DNA of 64,000 bases from Mastigias papua (lineage: Eukaryota; Cnidaria; Scyphozoa; Rhizostomeae; Mastigiidae), in the NCBI GenBank assembly GCA_964019165.1, contig OZ025273.1, positions 7,695,605 to 7,759,604 of the forward strand, in the 5' to 3' direction. The notes beneath the pieces are model-generated. The model saw only the letters and a list, made by a program, of their open reading frames with translations, was not told the origin of the DNA and made no database searches. Below, piece after piece: positions 55,101 through 64,000 of the stretch (its first letter is position 1; each line of letters opens with the position of its first letter). The position numbers and the translations under genes were made by a program.

Positions 55101-58100
55101 TGTTCAATCATTCTTTTCGTATGATGTATCAAATCAGATTTTACTTTTCAGTTGCCCTATCGACAAGACAGTTAGATTCCATTCAACTGATAAGTACCAA
55201 CAGCGATTTAGCATACAAACATTCCGTTATCTGAACAACCAAAGTACTGTCTTTATCCACTGCCTGATCTTTCTGTGTCAGAACACTTCGGCTGACTCAA
55301 GATGTACATCAGGATGTCCTGGTAATAACGTTCACAGATCACGTGCGAAACGAGAAATTTCTAATGCATTCATGGACCCTGATGAAGAAGTTTCGCATTC
55401 GCAGTATTATTTGTTGGAGGCTGGACCAATAGTCCTCGAAAAAGGAAAAAGTTCCACAGATAAGCAAGGTAAGAAGTGGAGACTTTTGTCTTTTCTGTTT
55501 TTCCTCTGCGTGATTCACATAAACTAGCAACAAAAAGAAAATCCTAGCTATATGCTCATAAAGTTCAATAATGTCTCCAGCGCGTTTTGCGAAAATACAT
55601 AAACACTTTAAAAACTGTTCTTGATAAAGAGAAAATTTTATGAAACAAATGTGTGATTATTATATCGATCATGAATTCTAGACTTGAAAGGCATATTCAT
55701 CTTATTAATTATTATTAATCTCCTTGGGTCCATTGCCCGTTGGTGTTGATGGCTCCGTCCACACGTATCTCCCAATTTAGTCTGTTCATTGCATCTTTGC
55801 AAGTATCATCTAACCTCTTTCCACGCCATTCCTATATGTCATCTAGCCATTCTCGTATTGGTCTTCCTCTTTTTTTGGTACCTTCCATCATCCCAAACAC
55901 TATGCTCTTCACCAGTCTGGCATCTTTCATCCTACAAATATGTCCAAACAGCCCTAACTTTCTCCTTATGACCGATTGTATCACATTGTTTCCAGTTTTC
56001 ACTTTGTTTCTAACCTGCCTATTGGGGGCTTTTGGTACCAATTTACATTCAATAATCTTCTGTAGCATCTCATTTCAAAAGCAAGGAGCCACCTCATATC
56101 ATTTTTCTTTAATGTCCAGGTTTCACAGGCATAAAGAAGGACACTGAAGACAAATGTCTGGAATATTTTCTATTTAGTCCCTATACCGATGTCAGTACTC
56201 CTCCACTCTTACATTAAATCCTGCCATTACACCTTAAGCTTTTCCAATTCGTCTGTTTACCTCCTTGCTAACATCATTGTTCCATTTCATGAGACTACCC
56301 AAATGCAAAACCTGATCAACATTTTTAATGACATGGGCATTGAGCTTTATGTTATCACAAACATCTTCTTTGCCAAATACAAGTGTCTCTGTCTTTCGTT
56401 CATTTATAATAGGACCAGCTTTTTGCCATCCTCACTAACAATATCCACCATCTCCTGAAGATCTTCCCAGTTGCTTGCTAGCACATCAATATCATCTGCA
56501 AATCTCAAGTTATTGATACGATGTCCATGTACTGATATCCCTTTCTCCATATCTTGTAGCCGCTCTAATACTCTTTCAAGATATGTAATAAACAAAGTAG
56601 GTGAGATGGCGTCCCCTTGTTTTGTTCCCATTTCCTGATTGATCCAGTCTCCTATATCCTTGCCAAATCGTACAGCTGCTTTAGAGTTCCCATATATGTG
56701 TGACAATATATCAATTATTTTCTCTTCAACTCCGTATGATCTTAGAACTGTCCAGCATACATCATGGCTTACAGTGTCAAATGCCTTTCTAAAGTCAATG
56801 AAACAATTGTAGACAAATTTATGCTGCTTTTGTAAGGTCATTTCAGCTATCAATCTTAGCATTAATAGTTGTTGTACGGTGCTCCTATCTTTTCTGAAGC
56901 CTGCCTGCCCCTCTGCCAAGAATGGTTCAACTCTTGCTTGCAGCCTTTTTATTACAGTCAACAATCAACAATCAATCAGCAATCAATCAACAATCACTCA
57001 ATCAATAATCAATCAACAATCAACAATAGCATCTTAAGCAGATGATTCATCAATGACAAAGTTCTGCAGTTGGTACACTCACTTTGATCCACTTTCTTTG
57101 GTATCACCACAATTATGGATTTTGTCCATTCTTCTGGAATTTCTTCCGTTTTCCATGCCAAACTAAAAATCTCGTACAGTTCCTCTTGGAATATTTCTTT
57201 CCCTGCTATAGTTATTTCAGCACTAATTTGGTCTGTTCCAGGACTTTTTCCCAGCTTCATTTTCCCAAGTGCTTCATCAACTTCACTGAATAACAATCTG
57301 TCACTAAGGATGTTGCTTGGCGGTGAGATACTGGCGTGGTTAACAATCTTCTGTCCTTCGCTTTTATAACTTTTTGTTTCGGTTGCCAGTTCCTATTAAG
57401 TTCTTTAATAACCTTGTACATCTTGTGACTATTGTTACCTAAATTGCTTCTTTCTATTTCTTGACACTTTTTCTTGAACCAATTCTCCTTATCTGATCTA
57501 GCAGCAGTACATACATTATTGCATAATTTTCTGTATTCGTTCATTTTTTCAGGCGATTGCAATCTAGTGTTCTTCAATTGTCGTTTTTTATCAGCAAGTT
57601 CTAAAGCTTTCTACGTAATCCATTGTTTATTAGGCGGTATTTCTTTAGGAATATTCTCCTTAATTGGTTGAGAGATAGCATTGTATAATGCACCTGTTCT
57701 GTTTTATAGATCTTGAATCCCACTTGCCCCCAATGCTTCCCTCTCTGAAACTAACGCATTCTGTAATGTAGCACAAAATGCATTTTTATCTTCGAGATCT
57801 TTTAATAGTTCAGCATTTATCCTAGATTTGGTCGTATTTTTACTTTTGCACTTAAGTCTAATCTGAACTTTGCACACAACCAGACTATGATCGGAGCTAA
57901 TGTCTGCACCCTGATATGTTCTGCAATTTCGTACAGCTGATTTCCATCTCTTGTCAATCAATATTAAATCTATCATATTCTTATGGTTATCATGTGGCGA
58001 AAGCCATGTCCACTTTTTACTGCTTTTTTGTTGAAAACGAGTGTTAGCTGTAAATATTTTTTTCCAGGACAAATTGTTAAACTTAAAAATCAGGACTACG

Positions 58101-59488
58101 ACAAGAAAGATATCATTTTAATTATTAACAAATCCAATGACTATTCAAGTTGTTACATTTTGACAAATCCGGTATGACTAATCCAGTAGACGTTTCGACT
58201 CAGCCTTGAGTCATCCTCAGTAAAGAGAAGAGTATGAATGTATGAATGAATGAATGAGATGTATGAATGGAAAAAACAGGAGGAAAAAGTATACTAAGGA
58301 AGCAACTGCAAGAAAAACAGTAGGAAAAAGTATCTAAAGAATTTCGGTTAATCTTTCACCTCTTTCATTCCGCTCCCCATTCCTTATCTCCCCATGCAAC
58401 TTTCAAGACCTTCGTTATTTTCACCAATTTTTGCATTCCAAACTCCTAATACAATACATATATCTTTATTTGGAAGATCCTTCAGTGTACTTTCAACCTG
58501 ACTGTAAAATTCTTCTATATCTTCATCTGAACTATCAGCTGTTGGAGCTTAAACTTGATAGACTGTTATATTAAATGGTTGGCCACTAAATCTTGCAACA
58601 ATAATTCTAGGACAGACAGGTTTATACCCAAGAAGACAATCTCTTGCCTTTTTACTGAGTAGGAAACCAACTCCTCTTTCATGATCTTTATCGCAGGTAC
58701 TTCTCCAGAATACCAACATTGTTTTAGGGGGAGAGGGGGATGAAAGTTGAGCCAGCCTGGTACCCAAGCTGGGAACGCGGACCTTGTTTAACCGGGCGAC
58801 GTCCGAGCCGGCATGAAAGTCTTGTGTATTCTTTATTGCCATCAATTTCAATCGTTTTTTCTTTTTACAGGCATAGTATCTGCACCTCATGTCCAACTCT
58901 CCTCCTTCCCCCGTAAAGGGAGCCCCGGGCTTGGGACCGGTCTAGCGGAGTTATATTCACCTGAAATAGAAGATTTCCATGAAAGACATCGTTCTACAGC
59001 TCACCAGTTGTTGCAATCACAGCACCAGAATAGTTATGTAGTTTTACTGTAATTAACCCAATAAAACAGCAGAAACTGGGAAGAATCAAAACTTCAAAAA
59101 CTGGGAAAGCAATAGGTTGCTGTAACTGTATTCCCATCTTGCTATGAATCTATTCTTTGATTTGATTTTGTCAAGTTGAGAATTTTAATTATCAATCAAA
59201 TTTTGTAATACGATATAGCATTTTTGGGTATAATGCTGCTCTAATTGTTGCTTGTGAATAGGAGAGGACAATTCAAATAGGACGCTCATGATAACCGTTA
59301 TCGCCTTGGTTGTCGGTGTGGTTGGATTGATTGTCATTGTTGCCGTGCTATTATTGAGAATGAGGCTAGCTAAGACGACGGAGGTAAAGCTGGAAGTAAA
59401 AGAGCTGGGAATCGACAATGCATTGGATGACACAGAGCATGTTAATCATGATGAAGAGGATGAGAAGAACCGTGAATCAGTTATATAA
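45729..59488 (+). CDS. D8C-repeat / ZP-domain transmembrane protein (uromodulin/GP2-like), N-terminus not found
   Basis: Exons 45729-46175, 46559-47002, 47854-48294, 48679-49122, 49715-50158, 50946-51386, 52245-52644, 53104-53457, 53872-54094, 55152-55468 and 59262-59488 join without a phase conflict to about 1,393 codons. Order: seven D8C domains (the WYRF...GWM...YYVYYF...YCG cysteine module of uromodulin, GP2 and OIT3), a bipartite ZP domain, a furin-like RSRAKR site, a membrane helix (MITVIALVVGVVGLIVIVAV) and an acidic cytoplasmic tail. ZP domains polymerise extracellularly after cleavage at such a site. D8C domains decorate filaments and, in mammals, carry glycans that bind microbes. 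A secreted filament or cell-surface mucin-like role is therefore inferred. The first six D8C exons are near-identical and separated by Ser/Pro-rich linkers. The signal peptide and first exon were not identified. Confidence 0.92.
46559..47002 (+). CDS. D8C exon 2 of the array
   Basis: 444 nt, phase 0-0, acceptor CTGCTACAG shared with exon 4. SGCYSYSTLSEYNRKDTYGS; aromatic core HGWYRF is LGWYRFNGAAG here. Confidence 0.92.
47595..47666 (-). pseudogene. second tRNA-like copy in the intron before D8C exon 3
   Basis: Same 72-nt length and position relative to the exon as 45472-45543, with a decayed acceptor stem. A fragment of a third copy survives at about 50730-50758. Confidence 0.55.
47854..48294 (+). 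CDS. D8C exon 3 of the array
   Basis: 441 nt, phase 0-0. Its first 90 or so bases and the intron before it are identical to those of exon 6 as far as I can see. Confidence 0.92.
48679..49122 (+). CDS. D8C exon 4 of the array
   Basis: 444 nt, phase 0-0; the most diverged of the six (HCDYYLHGWYRF, MSRSLPNYHEG). Confidence 0.92.
49715..50158 (+). CDS. D8C exon 5 of the array
   Basis: 444 nt, phase 0-0, donor GTAAGT; linker SPSSTSSVLVSSVAPSPHG. Confidence 0.92.
50946..51386 (+). CDS. D8C exon 6 of the array (mosaic)
   Basis: 441 nt, phase 0-0. Start matches exon 3, the next part (GCATATCTT...CAGACTGGAT) matches exon 1, then exon 3 again, then exon 5. The usual Ser/Pro tail is replaced by STRALVAASYFLPQN. 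Confidence 0.92.
52245..52644 (+). CDS. D8C exon 7, divergent canonical copy
   Basis: 400 nt, phase 0 to 1. Reads DACDHYQILTDPTRAHSY to LRYCGAK with ten cysteines, including VCF and CYC that the array copies lack. This is the copy closest to the vertebrate D8C pattern and joins directly to the ZP exons. Confidence 0.93.
53104..53457 (+). CDS. ZP-N exon
   Basis: 354 nt, phase 1-1. Four cysteines in ZP-N order (VSCGS, DRACRA, KYCGG, FSCRY) and the ITRD-like MVTRDHDEIIQF segment. Confidence 0.88.
53872..54094 (+). CDS. ZP-C exon 1
   Basis: 223 nt, phase 1-2. PVKVQLRDYLYFQAVASTVD and LLVDQCYSTP, hallmarks of ZP-C. Confidence 0.9.
54290..54670 (+). repeat. interspersed repeat with CATCATAG 8-mer run
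   Basis: Copy of the 6990-7330 family, in which the CATCATAG part (54411-54470) has expanded to about six tandem units. Sits in the intron between ZP-C exons. Confidence 0.55.
55152..55468 (+). CDS. ZP-C exon 2 with furin-like site
   Basis: 317 nt, phase 2-1. Completes GCPIDKTVRF, then VFIHCLIFLCQ and SGCPG. RSRAKR (55336-55353) fits the consensus cleavage site that releases ZP proteins for polymerisation. Confidence 0.9.
56404..56964 (-). pseudogene. LINE reverse transcriptase fragment
   Basis: 186 open codons with the FADD catalytic box and the D of FIDFRKAFD; the frame is lost after EDGKK. Confidence 0.92.
56956..57027 (+). repeat. CAATCAAT simple repeat inside the LINE
   Basis: About 70 bases of irregular CAATCAAT/CAACAAT units interrupting the RT reading frame. 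Confidence 0.85.
57704..58072 (-). pseudogene. LINE endonuclease C-terminal fragment
   Basis: Reads LSWKKIFTANTRFQQKSSKK, NMIDLILIDKRW and SDHSLVV; the SDH triad is the APE-type endonuclease signature. Confidence 0.88.
58077..58335. mobile_element. short insertion inside the LINE, PLE-end-like
   Basis: Interrupts the LINE between its two endonuclease fragments. Contains GTTTCGACTCAGCCTTGAGT and a GAATGAAT run. Self-complementary CGTTTCGACT/TGAGTC words like this are seen at ends of Penelope-like elements, so a solo PLE terminus is a guess. Confidence 0.4.
58490..58896 (-). pseudogene. LINE endonuclease N-terminal fragment
   Basis: Frame with ERGVGFLLSKKARDCLLGYK and RIIVARFSGQPFNITV, continuing out of frame into TADSSDEDIEEFYSQVES. 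The most upstream lysine-rich part may be non-LINE sequence. Confidence 0.8.
58871..59052 (+). CDS. possible alternative 3' exon of the ZP gene, without membrane anchor
   Basis: A strong acceptor (TTTTTTCTTTTTACAG) is followed by 60 codons in the phase required by the ZP-C exon (GIVSAPHVQLSSFPRKG ... SYVVLL, stop). It would give a secreted form. It borders the LINE, so it might instead be repeat-derived or not used. Confidence 0.3.
59262..59488 (+). CDS. membrane-anchor terminal exon
   Basis: 227 nt. One hydrophobic helix of about 24 residues, then RMRLAKTTEVKLEVKELG and an acidic tail ending NRESVI. It joins the ZP-C exon in phase 1 across a LINE-bearing intron. Confidence 0.85.
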
Positions 59489-60330
59489 TGAAGAACTTAC
59501 TTTCAACTATATTTGACTTTTATTTCTTTTATATAGTTATTATGTTTGTAATCACAGCGTTTTGTTGCAACAGCACAGGGATGGCTGTCCTTAACAATTG
59601 ATGATTTGAAAGCTCTTTGCATGTTTGCCTATATAGAGCGTTTCATGGTAAATAGTCTATGATAATAGGCCAGTGAGAGCAATTCTTTGTACTTAGATAT
59701 GCTCATTTCATAGACAGTTTTGTAGATAAGCATTTTGCATTCTGATTGTGTCATAGATACATGTGTATTCAGTTTTAGCTGCTTGGTATACTTGCTAATT
59801 AGAGATAACTGAGACTCTGGAAAGAACGTATTACATAAGGTTGAAGAGCGTAGTGAGAGACAGTCTCTGCAATTGAGCCCTTATTACTATTAGTCGTATT
59901 CAGTGTTACATGAGAACGTATACAAACTGGAAACATTATAAGCATTAAAGCCTGTCCCATACTGATGATCGTGTCCCGATTAGTTCTCGTTCCATAGCCT
60001 TGCGCACCTTGATTATTCTAATGAAGGCAGTGTCAATCTTTGAGGTACTTTGTAGCCAGACCGAAACTTCAATTTCTTTACCTTGCTCATGCCTATCAGT
60101 ACCAATGGACGTATATACAAAGTATTGATAATAAAAGGCTAAGAATCTAACTTTTAACCTTTTTTCTCGGAACAGGTTCTCGAACTTTGTAAGGCAATGG
60201 CCTTCCAAGTGTTGCTTTTTATTTATTACCTTATATAATCTACTTCTCGATTTGAGTATTTTTTTCATAATGTATTAGTTATATGTCCTTATATAGCATT
60301 TTATTGAGATAAAAACATTGGCATGATGAA
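59489..60330. other. 3' flank of the ZP gene
   Basis: No gene seen. An ATTAAA at about 59946 is a possible polyadenylation signal. A 107-codon minus frame (60268-59945) has no recognised domain. Confidence 0.3.
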
Positions 60331-60339
60331 CAGTGAGGT

Positions 60340-60720
60340 GCACATTTTTGGCTTTTTTGTACTTTTGATAATAGAATCTCTCTGTATATCTTTTAAAGTC
60401 CCTGTCTTTTTTACATTTATGACCTTGAATCCCACCCTCTTCTGTCATCTGCAATTCTATCTAAATCTACCAATTTGTATTTCTGCCCATTCTAACAGTT
60501 CAACTGTAATTTTATTTCAGTTTTTGTGTTCCTTTGGCTCTCTTTCCATTAATTCCAATCCGTGTGCTCTTAGAACATGGCCAAAAAATTATAGTTATAT
60601 CCTCTCAATATTTTCAATCAATTCTCTTCTACCTTCAGCTCTTCTCATCACCTCATCAATTACAACTTTATCTGTCCATCATGTTAGAATGCATCCTATA
60701 TAAGTTGGTTCCAAGTTGCT
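60340..60720 (-). pseudogene. LINE C-terminal relic
   Basis: The minus strand reads VMRRAEGRRELIENIERI, then FFGHVLRAHGLELMER, the usual tail of non-LTR RT proteins. It is too short and broken to classify further. Confidence 0.65.
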
Positions 60721-61500
60721 ACTAATAAATAGTCATACTGATGAACAAAGGTACAACTTCACTAGTTGAAAATGATGGGAAAATTTATGATATTTGCATA
60801 TGATTCTCACCTTACCAAGCTAGACATACGATCTATTGCAGTATACATTTTCAATTCGTAGAGATGTTTTTGTCAAAGCATTAGGCATCTGGTTTTTTGA
60901 TATCATTTAATTTTAACCCAGTTTTATTACCAAAAGCATATGACCTTAAGACAAGCTGTACCCAACACTACCCCTTTTTTCCAAAGTATCATATATCAGA
61001 TCTCGGCTAAGTTTATCACCGCCTCACCAGCATTAAGAATGAAGTTTTGCATAATTTAATAGCTGGCCAACTTGAGCCAACAAGGGCCATTTATACATAA
61101 TATTAATTAGATTTTGTACGTATCCATGTGAATAAATACAATTTCTATATAAATACTGCTTTTGATCTGTGCATGAGATACACTTACAAAATCCCGTATT
61201 CTTATTTTGCAATTTCCAGTCAGCAATTCACGGGTTGGCCAGGATCGGCAGCAGGGGGGTATGTGGCCTGCGAGCCGTACAATGCCCAGTTTTGATCTGC
61301 ATTGTAAATAAAATTATATTGAATTTCTCTCGTTTTCGACGCGAAACACAACCCCCTCGCTAGGAAGAGTGCTGATGCTGGCTGCTTATTGTGTTGTAGA
61401 TTTTTTTATACTGATACTTCTTACACAGTACATAATACTACAGAAACTACACCGTAGGGAGTATGCTCTATCATATCGACCCTGCGCCCTACACATATAA

Positions 61501-61667
61501 GGGGTCATTGACCCTTTACTCACCGCCTCCAAAGGGGAAGGAGGGTATCAACTGATTTCGTTCAAGACATTGCCCCCACATGTGGGGCTACGCCACGGAG
61601 CATCTCACAAGGGGGAGAGATGATCAACAGCTATGAAAACGGCGTTATGTAAAGGGTGAATGACTCC
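61501..61667. mobile_element. 167-bp MITE, second member of the family
   Basis: Inverted ends GGGGTCATTGACCCTTTAC and (right end, reversed) GGAGTCATTCACCCTTTAC; same length and terminal pattern as 24317-24482. The target-site duplication is not clear here. Confidence 0.65.
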
Positions 61668-61933
61668 TTATTAAAATATCAAAAGACATTGAAATTAATT
61701 TTGATAAGTTAAAGGGAAATATCATTGATGGGTTGTAGCAAAGGCTTATCTAAAGCACTCTGCAGAATTTATGAACTTTAAAGTTGCGTCAAGTAGTTTT
61801 CTATTGAGATCAATAGGGAGTCTTTCATCACCATATAACGTAACCTGTATAGATTCGAGTATGTTTCGAAATTTAACGCATAATGAATGAGAACATCATA
61901 TAGTATTATTAACAATGACAAATTGCCGTTAGC

Positions 61934-61959
61934 AATATATATATATATATATATATATA
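61934..61959 (+). repeat. short TA microsatellite
   Basis: Thirteen TA units. Confidence 0.9.
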
Positions 61960-62250
61960 CTTCATATATGCTATCATAAATTCTGCTTACTTTTATCTGT
62001 TATAGGATAATACTTTCCAGGTAAAGTCATATCACTCGACAGTCCAGACGACGTGACATCCTTGGTACGTTACACAATTACCATCAAACACGCAGTGAGT
62101 AACATCTTGGCTACATTACATAGATCTTTATCTACTTTAAGCTATCGCGTCCTGTTGACAACTACACAACATTATGCCCTACATTACCTATATATATTTT
62201 ACGCACGAGTAGAGTAGAACTAGACCAATAGTCTTAGTTTTTGGCCATAT

Positions 62251-64000
62251 ATGCCTCATTTTCATCACTTTTCAATCTGCAATCAAGGCTATAGCCTTAC
62301 TTTTTGGCCAAAAATGCCTCATTTTCATCACTTTTCAATCTGCAATCAAAATCAATCAATTTCAAATTTGGTCATTTTTGAGCAAAATACCAAGGCTATA
62401 GCCTTACTTTTTGGCCAAAAATGCCTCATTTTCATCACTTTTCAATCTGCAATCAAAATCAATCAATTTCAAATTTGGTCATTTTTGAGCAAAATACCAA
62501 GGCTATAGCCTTACTTTTTGGCCAAACATGCCTCATTTTCATCACTTTTCAATCTGCAATCAAAAGCAATCAATTTCAAATTTGGTCATTTTTGAGCAAA
62601 ATACCAAGGCTATAGCCTTACTTTTTGGCCAAAACTGCCTCATTTTCATCACTTTTCAATCTGCAATCAAAATCAATCAATTTCAAATTTGGTCATTTCT
62701 GAGCAAAATACCAAGGCTATAGCCTTACTTTTTGGCCAAAAATGCCTCATTTTCATCACTTTTCAATCTGCAATCAAAATCAATCAATTTCAAATTTGGT
62801 CATTTTTGAGCAAAATACCAAGGCTATAGCCTTACTTTTTGGCCAAAAATGCCTCATTTTCATCACTTTTCAATCTGCAATCAAAATCAATCAATTTCAA
62901 ATTTGGTCATTTTTGAGCAAAATACCAAGGCTATAGCCTTACTTTTTGGCCAAACATGCCTCATTTTCATCACTTTTCAATCTGCAATCAAAAGCAATCA
63001 ATTTCAAATTTGGTCATTTTTGAGCAAAATACCAAGGCTATAGCCTTACTTTTTGGCCAAAACTGCCTCATTTTCATCACTTTTCAATCTGCAATCAAAA
63101 TCAATCAATTTCAAATTTGGTCATTTCTGAGCAAAATACCAAGGCTATAGCCTTACTTTTTGGCCAAAAATGCCTCATTTTCATCACTTTTCAATCTGCC
63201 AATCAAAATCAATCAATTTCAAATTTGGTCATTTTTGAGCAAAATACCAAGGCTATAGCCTTACTTTTTGGCCAAAAATGCCTCATTTTCATCACTTTTC
63301 AATCTGCAATCAAAATCAATCAATTTCAAATGTGGTCATTTTTGAGCAAAATGCCAAGGCTATAGCCTTACTTTTTGGCCAAACATGGCTCATTTTCATC
63401 ACTTTTCAATCTGCAATCAAAATCAATCAATTTCAAATGTGGTCATTTTTGAGCAAAATACCAAGGCTATAGCCTTACTTTTTGGCCAAAAATGGCTCAT
63501 TTTCATCACTTTTCAATCTGCAATCAAAATCAATCAATTTCAAATGTGGTCATTTTTGAGCAAAATACCAAGGCTATAGCCTTACTTTTTGGCCAAAAAT
63601 GGCTCATTTTCATGACTTTTCAATCTGCAATCAAAATCAATCAATTTCAAATGTGGTCATTGTTGAGCAAAATACCAAGGCTATAGCCTTACTTTTTGGC
63701 CAAAAATGGCTCATTTTCATCACTTGTCAATCTGCAATCAAAATCAATCAATTTCAAATTTGGTCATTTTTGAGCAAAATACCAAGGCTATAGCCTTACT
63801 TTTTGGCCAAAAATGGCTCCTTTTCATCACTTGTGAATCTGCAATCAAAATCAATCAATGTCAAATTTGGTCATGTTTGAGCAAAATACCAAGGCTATAG
63901 CCTTACTTTTTGGCCAAACATGGCTCATTTTCATCACTTTTCAATCTGCAATCAAAATCAATCAATTTCAAATTTGGTCATGTTTGAGCAAGATACCTAG
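62251..64000 (+). repeat. 107-bp satellite array, runs off the window end
   Basis: About 16 head-to-tail units of 107 bp after a truncated first unit (62251-62313). The unit contains ATTTTCATCACTTTTCAATC and AAGGCTATAGCCTTACTTTT, with the palindrome AAGGCTATAGCCTT. Variants repeat in blocks of four units (428 bp) between 62314 and 63169. Units after 63276 share newer variants (TGTGGTC, ATGGCTC). The rotating open frames in it are a by-product of the period. Confidence 0.98.

Larger units (their letters stand above)
55710..58790 (-). mobile_element. non-LTR retrotransposon (APE-RT LINE), degenerate
   Basis: Minus-strand fragments in order: AP endonuclease (ERGVGFLLSKKARDCLLGYK, TADSSDEDIEEFYSQVES, later SDHSLVVCKVQIRLK), a linker, and RT (GFRKDRSTVQQ, FIDFRKAFDTVSHD, GTKQGDAISPTLF, RFADDIDVLAS). 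A C-terminal FGHICRMKDARLVK segment follows at 56068-55832. Frameshifts, stops and two insertions (56956-57027 and about 58077-58335) show it is dead. It lies antisense in the last intron of the ZP gene. Confidence 0.93.

Noticed and set aside
62251..63900. Series of 64-82 codon open frames
   Set aside because: They recur every 107 bases and are a by-product of the satellite period, with frames rotating between units.

Overview
This is a AT-rich eukaryotic (animal) genomic window with split genes, GT-AG introns and many transposon relics. The gene set (SAGA subunit TADA1, high-affinity choline transporter, SOUL haem-binding protein, a D8C/ZP-domain cell-surface protein) and the Penelope-like and LINE relics suggest a marine invertebrate. 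A cnidarian is my best guess, but the sequence alone does not prove it. All gene models below are joined by eye from splice signals and reading-frame continuity.

Layout: (1) 974-2078, minus strand: a two-exon secreted SOUL/HEBP2-like gene. (2) 5304-15406, plus: TADA1, about ten exons, nearly complete. (3) 15.4-18.1 kb: an ATGAT microsatellite and a tRNA-derived SINE. (4) 18101-29624, plus: a complete seven-exon SLC5A7 (CHT1) gene of 540 codons. Its ATG is overlapped by a five-codon uORF. Its last intron carries a young head-to-head Penelope-like element (PLE) with two 849-bp inverted arms. (5) 29.6-38 kb: no gene seen; long TA arrays and a decayed LINE. (6) 38-42 kb: an old PLE split by a CA array and by a nested, internally deleted LINE. 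(7) 44.0-59.5 kb, plus: a large gene coding for seven D8C (uromodulin/GP2-type eight-cysteine) domains, then a ZP domain, a furin-like site and a C-terminal membrane anchor. Six of the D8C exons are a recent tandem array. A LINE lies in the intron before the membrane-anchor exon. (8) 59.5-62.2 kb: LINE tail relic and a MITE. (9) 62.25 kb to the window end: a 107-bp satellite with a 428-bp higher-order period.

The genes do not form a pathway; they are ordinary neighbours in an animal genome. The most unusual locus is the D8C-array/ZP gene. It shows two-exon-unit duplication, mosaic copies that look like gene conversion, paired loss of two cysteines in the array copies, and a possible alternative 3' exon lacking the membrane anchor.
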